The notes beneath the pieces are model-generated. The model saw nothing but the letters and a program-made list of their open reading frames with translations. It had not been told where the DNA came from and made no database searches. A DNA stretch of 64,000 nt from Manduca sexta (Eukaryota > Arthropoda > Insecta > Lepidoptera > Sphingidae): contig NC_051118.1 in NCBI RefSeq assembly GCF_014839805.1, positions 1,922,001 through 1,986,000 on the forward strand. Direction: 5' to 3'. This document shows positions 44,393 through 56,942 of this stretch, piece by piece (within the stretch, counting starts at the first letter, position 1; each line of letters opens with the position of its first letter). The position numbers were made by a program, and so were the translations under genes.

Positions 44393-44640
44393 CTGCTTCG
44401 ATAGCGTAGTTGCACTGCATGCGAGGTACCGCAGCGCTCTGAGGTTCTGGGTTCGAATCCCGCGTCGGGCAGTGATATTTGGGTTTTTCTGCTCAGTGTC
44501 TAGTGTCAATTTGTACCCAATATGGCGATAGACTCGCCCCTATCACATCACGGGATGGAACACACTTGGCGAAAAGTGTGTGCGCTGCGTGCGCCTCTGC
44601 ATACTTACGTCTTCGGGGATAAATGCGTGATGTGTCTTTG
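44393..44640 (+). repeat. SINE B copy with tRNA-like head
   Basis: Head 'cttcgatagcgtagttgcac' and B box GGTTCGAATCC, body complete. Confidence 0.88.
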
Positions 44641-45169
44641 TTTGTTTTTTAAAATATAATGAATGTAGTATTTGTTAAGTTTAGTAATTAACTAACGTAT
44701 GGTATCTATATTTGATCCATTTAATCGAAAATAAAAATAAAAAAATCTTCCTAATTTTTTTAAATATCACTTACTTTAATATAATATTGTAATAATAATG
44801 TTTTATTGACTGTCTAAGACTTAGAATTAATCTCAAAATATTTTAGGACATATCCATGAATTGCCAACTCTACGTGGCAACCCTACCTCGTACCGTCTGC
44901 TCAGATTCCTGAGATGACGTCGCCAGACAATATTCTTGTATTGGATCAAACGTGCGACTCGGTTTGAGCCAATATTGGCCTTGCAGCCGATCACCGTTGG
45001 TTATATTGTATTGATTGCAGTGTTATGTTATTAGCTTTTGTTGTGAATGCAGACTACTCGAAATAAATGTTGTCTTTAAATAAATGATTTTTGTTACTAA
45101 ATGAAACTGTAGCATTGTTGTCTGTGGTTCCTGCAAATGTCAGATGGACGTGTCAGCTGTCAAATACGT

Positions 45170-45350
45170 AAGGCTAGGCAGTATGGTCGTAAGACTATAG
45201 CCTGTCCTCTAGGGTCGAAAAAAAAAGGGGCATCTGTCAAGTGTGACGGCTGAAGTTTATGAAGAGACAGCCCTCCTGTCCCCCGTGCCCCTGGAGGCCC
45301 CCTTTGATCATTGGTGTCCTTGTGTCATTGTTGATTGAATAAATATAAAA
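45170..45350 (+). repeat. LINE-like fragment
   Basis: Has 'agactatagcctgtcctcta' and 'cccctggaggccccctttga', a familiar lepidopteran LINE segment; family uncertain. Confidence 0.4.
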
Positions 45351-45351
45351 T

Positions 45352-45648
45352 ACTAGTTGACCCGACAGACGTTGTCCCGTCTTAACTATGAATTTGCAGC
45401 GCGCATTCTGTCAATCGCTAACAGTTATTTCAAACAATTGACAGTTATATAAAATTAATATTTTCGTTAAGTTTTCTTAAATAAACTAATTTTCCGCACT
45501 ATTTTTTTTAAATTTTTCTTTCATAAGAACCTTCTCCTGACAATAACAAACAACAAAAAAAAATTAGTGAAATCGGTCCAGCCGTTCACGCGTGATGGCG
45601 TGTCCAAGGGAAATAGGGATTCATTTTTATATATATACAGATTTATTA
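45352..45648 (+). repeat. RTE-like LINE tail ('ctagttgacccgacagacgt' type)
   Basis: Starts 'tagttgacccgacagacgtt', has 'gtgaaatcggtccagccgtt' and ends at an AT-rich tail; typical of RTE-like tails. Confidence 0.6.
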
Positions 45649-45689
45649 TATAATAAAAGTATGCTTAATTAAAATAACAGTGATACCAC

Positions 45690-46130
45690 AGAAACCACAT
45701 ATTCATCTTTACCTGTGCTAATATTGGGCCAAAAATCAACAATTATCACAAATATTTTTGCCAAGAATCACGGTATTGATTTTTCTTTTTTTTCAAGCAC
45801 GGCCAAGTGACGTCACCGCGCCTGATGGTAAGTGAAGTGGGGGCAAATATAATGACGACTGACGAGAGATGATTACCCCTCGGCAGTCGAAATCATTATG
45901 TCGTTATAACCGGATATACACAGGCTGCAAACAGTTTGTGTACCTATAAGTGTATTTCTGACTAAAAGTTTGATTGGCGACATATTCTCTTCCTGTAGTA
46001 GCAGTGGCGTTAGGGAATATAAAATTAAAATAACTAATATTTATTTTGTTCGAAACTTACACTTTCTTTATTTCACATTTATGTTTGAATAAGTTATGAT
46101 AAAGTGTTGTTTTCAACTAGACAAGTAAAA
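45690..46130. mobile_element. MITE D copy 5, ends eroded, interrupted by repeat C
   Basis: Left part 'gaaaccacatattcatcttt' and right part 'gtgtatttctgactaaaa...' style blocks match MITE D; repeat C (45787-45928) sits between them. Confidence 0.7.
45787..45928 (+). repeat. Repeat C copy nested in MITE D
   Basis: From 'caagcacggccaagtgacgt' to 'ggatatacacaggctgc'. Confidence 0.75.
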
Positions 46131-46269
46131 TACATATTTTATAGCAGAAAGTTGAAAAGCGAAAATGGTCTGTTGATGATATGCATATTGTATATAAGTG
46201 CATATTGTCAGTGTTAAAGAAATTGCCCTGTCGGCATTACATGTAGAAATATACCATAATTTATATTTT

Positions 46270-46880
46270 ATAATGGTTTCTTATGTTTACGCAAATGTTA
46301 GACATTGATATAAAATAATTTTTCGGATTTTATCGCGGTTTCTTATATTATAATTTTCGCCCGATATTTCAAACTGCAGCTTTCATATTGAAATTAAACT
46401 AATTTTCCGGATTCTATCGCGGTTTTTTGTTTTTTATTTTTCTCCCGACGTTTCGAAGACTTTGCAGCCTTCGTGGTCACGGGGGGGACTGAGGTGTTGT
46501 TCATCCGTAAAGTCAAAGTTACAATATCTACCTACATTTTACAATTATACAACTTTTTTAAAATTTTAGCTGTTGGTGGTCCGATGAAGGCTGAAGGCTC
46601 TTCGAAACGTCGGGAGAAAAATAAAAAACAAAAAACCGCGATAGAATCCGGAAAATTAGTTTAATTTCAATGTCTAACATTCGCGTAAATATAAGAAATC
46701 ATTATGCAGCTTTCATAGTCAGAGGGTGGTGCTTGAGATGTTGATTGCCCTAAAAGTCAAAATTACGATATTTACGTATATTTTACAATGTTATATGTGT
46801 ATGTATCGATACAGTTTCTAAATTAACTCTAGTTTAAAATATACATAGAAGGAAGATACCAATATACTACGAGTAAAATT
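46270..46880. repeat. Penelope-like repeat E, long copy with a second E inside
   Basis: Outer copy: 46270-46387 ('ttacgcaaatgttagacatt', 'tttcggattttatcgcggtt') and 46705-46880 ('tgtatgtatcgatacagttt', 'aattaactctagttta'), colinear with 54318-54600. The inner copy occupies 46388-46704. Confidence 0.75.
46388..46704. mobile_element. Penelope-like repeat E, inner copy with 13-base target duplication
   Basis: 317 bases flanked by perfect TGCAGCTTTCATA at 46375-46387 and 46705-46717. Ends and one-sided tail are the same as at 43371-43579. The right half reads CCGATGAAGG, then CTTCGAAACGTCGGG. Confidence 0.78.
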
Positions 46881-47344
46881 ACCAACTTCTAACTGGAAAA
46901 TCGTGAAAATTTATCGCTCGTACTTGAAAATTATACTTAGTTTATATTCTGTGAACAACGTTGTAAGTTGTATGTTTATAAAAAACTGTGCTTATTTAAT
47001 CGTATGTCATGTACAACTTTGTTTTTCCTCAATAAAATAAAATCTGACGAAAGCCACATTTCTAAAAAACAGTCCTGATATTGCCTGAACACTGTGATAA
47101 GTCAGGACAAATCTTCACGGTATCCCTAATTCCGATCTCTCACCAAAACTATCCAACAAAGCTTAATAACCAATACAACTCTCAGTGTGCTCTCGCCCTA
47201 TTGAGCCGCGTTCACACGGACTTATTACCATGGAAGTAGAGCGTTATATAATCTGTGCAGTTAATAACGCGGTGTATCTTCACTTTATTAGTTTGAGAAG
47301 TTATGTGGCTTGCGCTAACAAATGGAATGTTTCGGTACATTATT

Positions 47345-47482
47345 ACCCCCTTATTCATAGACGTTATTTATCTAAGGACGGAGCATTGCTGTGATAACAA
47401 GTCTGTTTCTCAGTGCTGACGGCATGGCAACCTTCGCAGTGCATAGACATAGGGCCGTAGTGATTGGCTAATATTGATATAC
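47345..47482 (+). repeat. Repeat R copy 2
   Basis: About 140 bases closely matching 15475-15614. Confidence 0.75.
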
Positions 47483-47621
47483 TTCATGAATCATGAATGG
47501 CTGTTAGACTTTGCTGTAACAACGTATAAAACAAATTTTGTTTATCTCCCGACAAGCAGTGTACATATTTCTGCATATTTGAAACACATTCTAGTCAATA
47601 TTTTCTATATGAGCACAACAA

Positions 47622-47853
47622 CGTGACCATACTGCACCTGATTTGTAAGTGAAGTGGAATCCAATAGAAGATCGACTGACGAAAGATGAATACCCGTCGG
47701 CAGATGACAATTATACTGGCCTGTTGAAACTGGACGAACACAGGCTAATCTCGGAACGCGACACACTTACGTGGGCCACTATGGCGGGTTTTAACACCTT
47801 GTGTACGGTGATCGCTATCCGGGCGGATATAAATATCCTACCACCAGCAAAGT
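47622..47853 (+). repeat. Repeat C, near full length
   Basis: From 'cgtgaccatactgcacctga' to 'aaatatcctaccaccagcaa'. Confidence 0.88.
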
Positions 47854-48299
47854 AGAGTTTGAAGACCTATTTAAATGTCTCAGAGTGACAATCACGGGCA
47901 GTGCTATGTAGCATTTGTTTTTATTTAAAACTCTCTTTGGATATAAGTAACTTTGTAATAAGTAACTTTGTGACAAATCTATATATCATGCAAATGGCTT
48001 GTCAGTATACAATATTAAAGTACGCACGATAATGAAATTTCAGCCTTTTTTAATAATATTTGCATAACAATAGCAGCGTGTTTCGCTTCATACGAAATAT
48101 TAGCATATTTAAACGGATCAAAACATGGCCACTCCCAAAATAACTGACAAAATATAAATATGGTTTAACTGGGGTTTAGAGAAATAAAATAGAGAATTCA
48201 TAAATGTTAAATTTACCTATTTTTTAATCAATACAAAAATACCAATAAAATACCAATAAACAAATAACAATACTATTATAAAACATGTTTTGTTTATCT

Positions 48300-48745
48300 A
48301 ATCAGCCCCAATCCATCTACTGCTGAATATAAACCTCTTCATTGTTACGCCACTCCTTGTCTTGTGCAAGTCTTAACCACTTGCTTGCATGCTTACCAGC
48401 ATATCGTGCGAGGTCATCGGGCTGGTGGTCTGCCTCTACTCCTTTGCCCATTTCTCGTGTTCAATTCCGTGGTTGCCTTGGTCCACCCGCTGTCGCCCTG
48501 TCTAGCTAAGTATCCTGGCTATCTCCACTTCAGTTTGGCGATGCGTGTGCCAACGTCTTCAACTTTAGTGATGACGACTGATCCAGGGATGTAGCTACCG
48601 CTGTATCAGCCGTATCAGTGATACCTGAGCTTTAGAGCCCCCCTTGGTCCATCATCATCATCAGCCCGTTGCAGTCCACTGCTGAACATAAGCCTCTCCC
48701 AAGGTACGCCACAGAGCCCGGTCTGCTGCTTTATGCATCCAGTTT
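48300..48745 (-). repeat. LINE fragments ('cagcccgttgcagtccactg' type)
   Basis: Two related starts, 'atcagccccaatccatctac' (48300) and 'atcagcccgttgcagtccac' (48659), each followed by 'gctgaacataagcctct'-like sequence. This is a very common lepidopteran LINE 3' region, here dead; strand is inferred. Confidence 0.55.
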
Positions 48746-48749
48746 CTTG

Positions 48750-50390
48750 TCCCATAACTACATTAAACTAAGTGGGCGCCCAAACGTTCGCACTGTCTTT
48801 AAAAGCCCCCAAAAACTTTAATTATAGGATCCCTCTATGACAGGCTAAGCTACTGAACTGATCCTTCTTATCTTGGCGATTTAATTATTCATTGGTGATA
48901 ATGTTCACATTTTGAGTTAATTACTTATTTTCTTATTTATAGAACTAATTTAATATTTCGTTCGATACCACGAGCTATATTTTTACCGCGTGTACTATAA
49001 TATATAACAATGTGTAATTCGCATCCAATAAAGATATAAAATAACTACCCAACACAGCACAATTTATTTCATCTATGACACGCCAGAGACCTCTAAACAA
49101 TTGATACAGATGCCCATTATTGCAATTTTACAACTTCAAACTTTAGTGTATTAAAAACAAGTGTTATACAGGGTGTTTCAAAAGAAGTATTCATATAGAC
49201 CATAAAACGAATTTATATTTGTAAAGCTAAATCTTTAATAGTACTTTGAAATTGTTCTTTTTATTTCATGCATTTCATTCATTCATTCCCCACCTGATAC
49301 CATAGCCAAGATACCTTTCTACGAACATTCACGCCAATGGAAAACAGAAAAATCTGTGAGACATAGCGTATCGATAAGTTTATCGCTAGATATGTCATTC
49401 TCATATATATCTTTAGCGTTAACGATCGTAGAAAGATATCTTCACTACGGGTCTTAAGACATAATGCTAAAGAAGACTCAATGATAATCCATAAATAAAC
49501 AGATAGATATGGCATTTGCACGCGCAATGTTGAGAGTCAAAGTAGTTCCGATTGGGACAGTTTTATACACTACACATAAATACAGATTCCATTCTTTGTT
49601 TGTAGTCGTTTAAAATATCAACTCTCTCACTCGAGAAATCACGAATGTGTATGTATGCGTGAAGTCTTTTTTCGTTTTGATTTCTTAGCGTAAGGCTTCT
49701 TTTTGAACATCATTGTAAGTAATTACTCTGGTTTCAAAACATCTTGCATAAACCTTTTTAAATGTGAAACTACGTACTCTCGATTGAAGTACCAAGCTTT
49801 AAAATCTTTCTTGAACAAATTCCGTAAAAGCCAATGCAAATTCAGCTCAGCAAACGAATTCGGTTAGAAAATAAAACAGTGGCGTTGCAATCCATCTTGA
49901 ATTACCTCAAATCAACTTGATTTACCCAGCAGTCTGTCTCGCGAAGATTCCATCAGTTTAAATTTTACCCGTTTTAGTGGCGTTCCGTTTGGTTTGGTGC
50001 AGTGGTGATCTTTATTGTAATGACAGGACAAGCTAACCGCAAGACCATTTTCTGATCTTATGTCTTGGTTATTGCTGATAATAGTATGAGCAAGTGACAG
50101 TGTTGTTATAACATCTTGCGTATTTTCTTATGGATTTTAATAATACATTAGTAGTTCTGAATCCCGATGGTCGAATTGTCGGAATTAAATGGGCGAAACT
50201 TGAAGAGGAGTTAGCAGGCAAAAATTGTATTGTATTACATAATTATTTTTTTAATAGTTATAGAATATAGTTGTGAGTTTTATATTATTAATAGTTCCGC
50301 CAGTTCGTAATTGGTGTACCCTGTAATGGCCCTGTGTTATTGAAATAAATAAATAAAACTCAAAATTATAAGTTATTTTGAATTTGATTT
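48750..50390. other. No recognisable gene; one MITE-like end
   Basis: 'tacagggtgtttcaaaagaa' at 49167 resembles the end of a mariner-type MITE, but no partner end was found. The rest is AT-rich. Confidence 0.35.
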
Positions 50391-50394
50391 CTTA

Positions 50395-50475
50395 TGGTCA
50401 CGGGGGGGACAGTCCCCGGGAGAAAACTAAAATAATTAAAACCGCGATAAAATCCGAAAAATAGTTTAATTTAAA
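50395..50475 (+). repeat. Penelope-like repeat E fragment
   Basis: 'ggtcacgggggggacagtcc', 'aaccgcgataaaatccgaaa', 'atagtttaattt'. Confidence 0.65.
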
Positions 50476-50824
50476 AAAAAATTGTAGTGAATTTGGCTAT
50501 ACGAACGTATCAAAAATATTTTATACGTGAATACTCAATTCTATACACTTACATTTCATAAATTAATGTATTATTTATAATTTATGACCCTATCGTATGA
50601 AACACTAGCAAATGATTAAATGGATACCTCAGATCATCAATTCTACCGGTAAATGCACTAGAAAGTGCATCATTACGTGAAGTTGTCACGTAACGATTGA
50701 CACACGCACGGAAGGATCGCGCTCGTCAGTCGAGACGGACAATTATGCTTGACAAACAGACCGTGTCAGTCGAACGCGATCCTTCCGAACGGTAATTTTG
50801 CCTAGACTGAAGATACCATTACAT

Positions 50825-51147
50825 AATAATAATAATATCAGCCCTGTATTATATACAGTCCTACTGTTCGCTACGGGCCTCCTCTACTACTGAGAGGGAT
50901 TAGGCCTTAGTCCACCACGCTGAGTGCGGATTGGTAGACTTCACTCACCTTCGAAATTCCTATAGGGAACTTCTCAGAGGTGCAGGTTTCCTCACGATGT
51001 TTTCCTTCACCGTTAAAGCGAACGATAAACTCACAAAAAATACACACATGATTTTATAAAAGTCAGAGGTGTGTGCCCTTGGGTTTTGAACCTGCGGACA
51101 TTCGTCTTGGCAGTCCGTTCCACACCCAACTAGGCTATCGCCGCCTA
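50825..51147 (-). repeat. SINE A copy with target duplication
   Basis: Complete in reverse, flanked by ATACCATTACAT at 50813-50824 and 51148-51159. Confidence 0.9.
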
Positions 51148-51218
51148 ATACCATTACATGGGACCTAACAATACAAAAGCCAAATATGTAACATATTTCA
51201 ATATTAATATAATATCAG

Positions 51219-51488
51219 CCCTCGACAGCCTCGGTGGTGTAGTTGTATTGCATGCACGGTACAATAGCACTCTGAGGTCCTGGGTTCGAATCCCGGGTCG
51301 GGCAAAGTGATATTTGGGTTTTTCTGCTCAGTATCAGCCCGGAGTCTGGAATTTGTGCCCGATATGGCATTAGGCTCGCCCCTATCACATCATGGGACGG
51401 AACATACTTGGCGAAAAGTGGGTGCCCTAGTTGCGCCTCTCCATACCCGTTCGGGGATAAATGCGTCATGTTATGTATGTATGTATAT
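51219..51488 (+). repeat. SINE B, full length
   Basis: Head 'gacagcctcggtggtgtagt', B box GGTTCGAATCC, TATGTATG tail. Directly followed by a 43-base SINE A tail fragment in reverse (51484-51526). Confidence 0.92.
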
Positions 51489-51981
51489 CAGCCCCGTATC
51501 ATATACTGTCCCACTGCTGGGCAGTACTAAACCTATCATATAATCGGCCAAAAATTCCAAGCTCATTACATAACCCTCTTATCATAGGCACAAACCTACC
51601 CACAATTTAATTTCAATGTTTGGTATTTTGAGGTTTGGCCGGATTCGATAATGTAATTATGTATGTTTGTGTGTTCATTTATTATACGTAGTGATGTGTT
51701 GGACAGCGCCATTGGTACATTATCGGCGAAATTACTTCCATAATGGGAAACGACCGCGTTTAATAAAGCTTTGTTTGCTTGAATGTATTTTAAAGCTATC
51801 AATGTTGGATTATGTCTTTATTTCATATTTATAAAGGCTGATAATTAAAATTAATGTGTTAAATGTTATAATTGTGAGTTTCAATACGTTTGGATGTTTG
51901 TTAGAAGTAAACGCAGAAACAGCTGAATGGATTTGGATGGAATTTGGCACAAGAATGGACTATGTCCTGGATTAACTTATA

Positions 51982-52313
51982 TAATATCAGCCCTGTATTA
52001 TATACTGTCCCACTGTTGGGCACGGATCTCCTCTACTAATGAGAGGGATTAGGCCTTAGTCCACCACGCTGGCCTAGTGCGGATTGGTAGACTTCACACA
52101 TCCTCGAAACTTTTATAGGGAATTTCTCAGGTATGCAGGTTTCCTCACGATGTTTCCCTTCACCGTTAAAGCAATAATTCACAAAGAATACACACATATT
52201 TTTTTAGAAAAGTCTGAGGTGTGTGCCCTTGGGATTTGAACCTTCGGACATTTGCCTCGACAGTCCGTTCTAGAACCAACTAGGCTATCCCCGCTGTAGC
52301 CTAGTCGCTAGGC
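51982..52313 (-). repeat. SINE A copy with short target duplication
   Basis: Complete in reverse; TAACTTATA at 51973-51981 and 52314-52322. Confidence 0.85.
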
Positions 52314-52527
52314 TAACTTATACTAACAACAATTTACTTTCATGGGTATTAATGGGCTATTAATTTTTTTAAAAATAGATGGCGCTGACGTTCACCTGAC
52401 GCTATAAAGCTTGTATTTATGGGGCTTTGAGGCAGGAAAGGCATTTCACACGTACGAAACGGCATGTAATACCTAGTTAAGATATATTTGTATAACATGT
52501 ATATGTTTGGAAATAAAACTATTATTA

Positions 52528-52650
52528 GTCCAGCCTGTGACCATGAAGGCTGCAGTCTCCAAAACGTCGGAAGCAATTATTAATATGAAAAAGCGCGGTA
52601 AAATCCGTTAAATAGTTTTATTTCAATGTCTAAAACTCGCGTAAACAAAG
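52528..52650 (+). repeat. Penelope-like repeat E fragment
   Basis: 'ctgtgaccatgaaggctgca', 'aaaacgtcggaagcaattat', 'tttcaatgtctaaaactcgc'. Confidence 0.75.
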
Positions 52651-52761
52651 CAAACAGTGAATATTTGTAAAGCCAGACGATTATATCTCTTAGAGATAGG
52701 CTGAAATGCGGCTCTGTAGTCTATGTTACCAATCTAAATAACTTTAAACCAAGCGATATAT

Positions 52762-52825
52762 ACAGGGTGTTTAAATATACAGTAGTTTCCCAACTAGCTT
52801 CCGTTGGCTGATCGTAACACCCTGT
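52762..52825. mobile_element. Tiny MITE-like remnant
   Basis: ACAGGGTGTT and AACACCCTGT form a perfect 10-base inverted pair 64 bases apart overall. Such ends are known from mariner-type MITEs; the interior is probably deleted. Confidence 0.45.
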
Positions 52826-52942
52826 GTAAGTTGGTAATCTAAACAGTCTATTAGAGTTCATTAATGGTCTTAGATATTAGAAACTACACTGATGCTGTAG
52901 TTTGTTGCATCAAGCGGCTTACTGTCTCTTCGTTCATTGCCT

Positions 52943-53160
52943 GTTTCGATGGAGTAATTGTATTGTGTACGCGGGATGGTCAATCTGAGGTCCCGGGTTT
53001 GAATCCCGGACCGGAAAAGTGATATTAGGTTTTTTTTGCTTATTATCACGGTTTGGGTCTAGCTCGCCCCCTATAATGAGACGGTTTCCACGTCATGGGG
53101 AAAAGTGGGTGCACTACCTCTGCCTACCCATTCGGGGATAATGGAATGATTTATGAGTGT
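52943..53160 (+). repeat. SINE B copy, diverged
   Basis: Head 'tttcgatggagtaattgtat' and B box 'gggtttgaatcccggacc'. Confidence 0.8.
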
Positions 53161-53694
53161 ACAAACTTCACAGAATCTCCTTCTGGGCTAATCTAAAAAT
53201 TACTAAAATGTCATTAAAATCGCTCCAGCCGTTTTAGAGTCCATAGGGTACATACACACCTGTATTTATATATAGATGAGTACACCATTACGGAACAACA
53301 TTTTTCGTTTCCGTTCTACCGAACCACTAACAGACCCCCTAGAATCTCGAATTTAAAATGTAAAACCATTTTCTTTTGCAATAACAAAAAAACCATTAGT
53401 ATTCATAGATTTAAACGGGAAAGGTTTTTTTTATTAAAACTCGAAAGAGTCGCCGGTCACGTCCGCTCTACGTGCATCGGAAACTAACGATGCAAAAAGG
53501 GAGAAACGTTTGGAAACATTCAGACTGTATTTTAATATTATGTTAAATCTTGAGCTGTTTGATTCACTGTTGGTAGAAAAATTCTTCGATAAATATTGAA
53601 GGTTTTTGTAGAATTGTAAATAAGTTTTGACATCTCTTATTGATAATTTTTTGTAGAATTGTAAATAAGTTCCTTAACATCTTTTAGTATATAT

Positions 53695-53890
53695 ATATTG
53701 CTTTGAATGACAAGACGAGCTTGCCGTTCGTCTAATGGTAAGCGATACGACCGCCCATAAACAGCAGAAACATCATCCAACACCTTAAATCATATAGTAT
53801 TGTTTGGTATTCCACTGCGCCATCCTGAGACATGAGATGTTATGTCTTTTGTCCAATAGTTATACTGGCTACAATGTCTGGTATATATTA
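53695..53890 (+). repeat. Repeat I copy
   Basis: 'tgctttgaatgacaagacga', 'cgaccgcccataaacagcag', 'gtttggtattccactgcgcc'. Confidence 0.8.
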
Positions 53891-54317
53891 TCTCCGGTCA
53901 TACTTCATAGTAAAAATTAACGAAACAACGAACAAAAAAAATGCAAGATTTTATTACTACAAATTTAAAATTACACCAACTTCCCAAAAACCGTCGTCAA
54001 TTTGCCCAACTTGATTCAACGAGAAGTGCAGTGTGGCCGGCGAAAGTTGCAAATTATGCCCATTCAGCGACGGCCAAGTTTATTTCGCGAATTTCCCGAA
54101 GCATAATGACGAAAATGGAGATCGGCGGACTGTAGAAATGCCACGAGCAATATTGGTTTATGAGGTAGCCTCGAGTTTCGACATGTTATCGTAAAGCTCC
54201 ATATGGTTATAACTAAATTAACTGTTTAAGTTTACATCGTATTAATTCTTAACTTAAAATAAACACACGGTTAAAACTAAATTAACTGTTAAAACTTAGA
54301 TCCAATCGATTGTTCAT

Positions 54318-54600
54318 TTTGAAATGAAACTATTTTGCGGATTTTATTGCGATTATTAATTATAATTTTCGTCCGTTTCGTAGACTGCAGACTTCATGGT
54401 CACGGGACGGACTGAGGTGTTGGTCATCCGAAAAGTCAGTTACAATATCTACCTACATTTTACAATTTTATAAGTGTATGTATCGATACAATTTCTAAAT
54501 TAACTCTAGTTTTAAATATACCTAGAAGGAAGATATCAATATACTCTGAGTAAAGTTTATTTTTTATTTTTAGCTGTTGACGTTCCGATCTACGCAGAAT
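54318..54600. repeat. Penelope-like repeat E, long copy
   Basis: 'ttttgcggattttattgcga', 'gtcacgggacggactgaggt', then the unique inner region also present at 46705-46880. Confidence 0.7.
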
Positions 54601-54965
54601 GAGCTCACAGTTTCTTAAAATCTATCTGCAAAATAGTTTTAATTCGCTTTAATACATCAAACATACATTTCCTAAAGTTATATATCCAAAGTGTTCCAGT
54701 ATTTTCGTACTTAATGGATTTAACATTATAGCAGCTGTTGTCGCCTTCAAGATAACGGAGTTTCCTTCAAAGTATTCTTTAAGAAAAGAGAGTTATATTT
54801 CTCGCCGAGCGTGCGCCCTATTTGGAAGGACAAAGTTGGTAGAATTACTCAATATGGCTTCACATATATAACTGTAGTCTTGTTCTACAACTATCATGAA
54901 GAGCATGTTTTATTTTGAGGCAATACGGGCTATTAAAACTATCCTACTGAGAAAATGACTTTTTA

Positions 54966-55195
54966 TACTAGCAAGGCACAGTGCCACTGCACTTGATGAT
55001 AAAGTGGGATCCAATAGAATGTCGTTTGACGAGATGATTTCCCCTCGACATTCGACACAATTATGCCGGCCTGTTGGAATTGGATATACACAGGCTGATC
55101 CCGAAACGCGACACTTGCGTGGGCCGCTATGGTGGGTTTATACACCTTGTGTACGGTTGCTATCGGGGCGGATATAAAATATATCCTACCACCAA
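54966..55195 (+). repeat. Repeat C, full length
   Basis: From 'tatactagcaaggcacagtg' to 'aaaatatatcctaccaccaa'. Confidence 0.88.
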
Positions 55196-55331
55196 TTTTT
55201 TATGTATTATTGAAATGAATATTGATTACTGTGAGAAATTTCTTTGTCTTGTTTACTTTAAGATTTATTTTTATTCCTAACTAGCGACTTGTTGAGGCTT
55301 CGCGTTCGCTCTAATTATCTATAGCCGGATA

Positions 55332-55668
55332 ATAATATCGTAATAATATCAGTCATGTATTATATACCGTCCCACTGTTGGGCACGGGCCTCCTCTACTA
55401 CTGCGAGGGATTAGGCCTTAGTCCACCATGCTGGCCTAGTGCGGATTGGTAAACTTCACACACCTTCAAAATTCCTATAGAGAACTTCTCCGGTATGAAG
55501 GTTTCCTCACGATGTTTTCCTTCACCGTTAAAGCAAGCGATAATTCACAAAGAATACACACATAATTTTAGAAAAGTCAGAGGTGTGTCTCCTTGAGTTT
55601 TGAACCTGCGAACATTCGTCTCGGCAGTCCGTTCCACAACCAAATGGGCTATCGCCGCTTTTAATAGG
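55332..55668 (-). repeat. SINE A copy with target duplication
   Basis: Complete in reverse; CTATAGCCGGATA (55319-55331) and CTATAGCCAGATA (55669-55681) flank it, with one difference. Confidence 0.9.
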
Positions 55669-55682
55669 CTATAGCCAGATAG

Positions 55683-55790
55683 CAAAACATAATTGTGTCG
55701 ACTGTCGAAGGGCAATCTCTCGTCAGTCGATATTCTATTTCACTGCACTTGCCATGAGGTGCAGAGGGGGCACTTGGCCGTGCACCTAAA
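55683..55790 (-). repeat. Repeat C fragment
   Basis: 'acataattgtgtcgactgtc', 'cactgcacttgccatgaggt'; only the first half of the family. Confidence 0.75.
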
Positions 55791-56509
55791 AAAAAATTGG
55801 TGACAAACAATACAGGGAAATCAAAATGGAAATCATTCGTGCAATGGAAATTTAAAACAATCATTCGTGTTGACGGCGGCCGTGCGGTGGACGCAGCTTT
55901 GCTAAAGAACGGACTGGGCTGGATTTAGGAGATAGTTAAAGGGGATGATACCCCCTACATTGCTGTTGGTCTATATTTCTTCTATACAGTTTCATATGAT
56001 TAAAGCTAGAGTAGACAGCATTAAAAACTACAGTTATTCTTGAGTTTTGTAGTTCTCGTATTTATTTTCTTATTTAGTTAGAAAGTACCTCATCACGATT
56101 TCTCATCATCATCATCGTATAACGCTATGATCTGGTATTATTTTATCAGATCATCATGATTTCTAAATACTATGTATAAATAATCTAAAATTAAAATTAT
56201 TATTTAAATAAATTTTTTTTTTTTTTTAAATGAACCAAAAAACACCAACACCAACCGAACCACGATTTTAGCACCCCTTTTTAAGCCCAACCACGCCCCT
56301 GGCACAGTCGGATGGAAAGCCGAATAGGCTTTGCGTTACCCGGGTTTTTTGCAATTGCAACGCTCAAAGTTTTGACGTAACCATTCCGAACCTGCAAACT
56401 GGTTCCTCAAATTGAAGTACTTTATAGGATTTTATTTTCAGTTCGAAACAGCAATGTTTACACGGCAATAGTGACGTGTGCCAAATCCGTAAATATTTTG
56501 TTTTTTAGT

Positions 56510-56720
56510 ACTTATTGACCGACTTCGAAATAAGAAGGAGGTTTTATAATTCAACTGTATTTTTTATGTTTGTTGCCTCAGAACTTTTGTGGGTGAACCG
56601 ATTTTGATGATTCTTTTTTTTTTTATTTGAAAGCTGATGCTTCCCGTGTGGTTTGAAAATTTCATTGTTGTTGAACTCTTGACTTTGGAAATACATCAGA
56701 AATTTCTTAAAATGATGTCA
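56510..56720 (+). repeat. Interspersed repeat ('attgaccgacttcgaaataa' type)
   Basis: Starts 'ttattgaccgacttcgaaat', has 'ttttgtgggtgaaccgattt' and ends in 'ggtttgaaaatttcattgtt'. A common moth/butterfly repeat; single copy here. Confidence 0.55.
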
Positions 56721-56942
56721 ACGTATACTGTTTTTTACTAACACAAAAAAGAAAAAAATTTTAACATAAAATTATATCGCCTTCAAAAACCACTAAAAAC
56801 CAAAAATTTATTTAACATTAAATATATACTGGACACCAATTTTGGAGTCTATGACTAAATAAATTTGCTCTGTGTTTATCAAGCTTAATCTATATGAACT
56901 TTAATCATGTTCAATCTCTTATACCTCCGTTTTTATTTTTAT

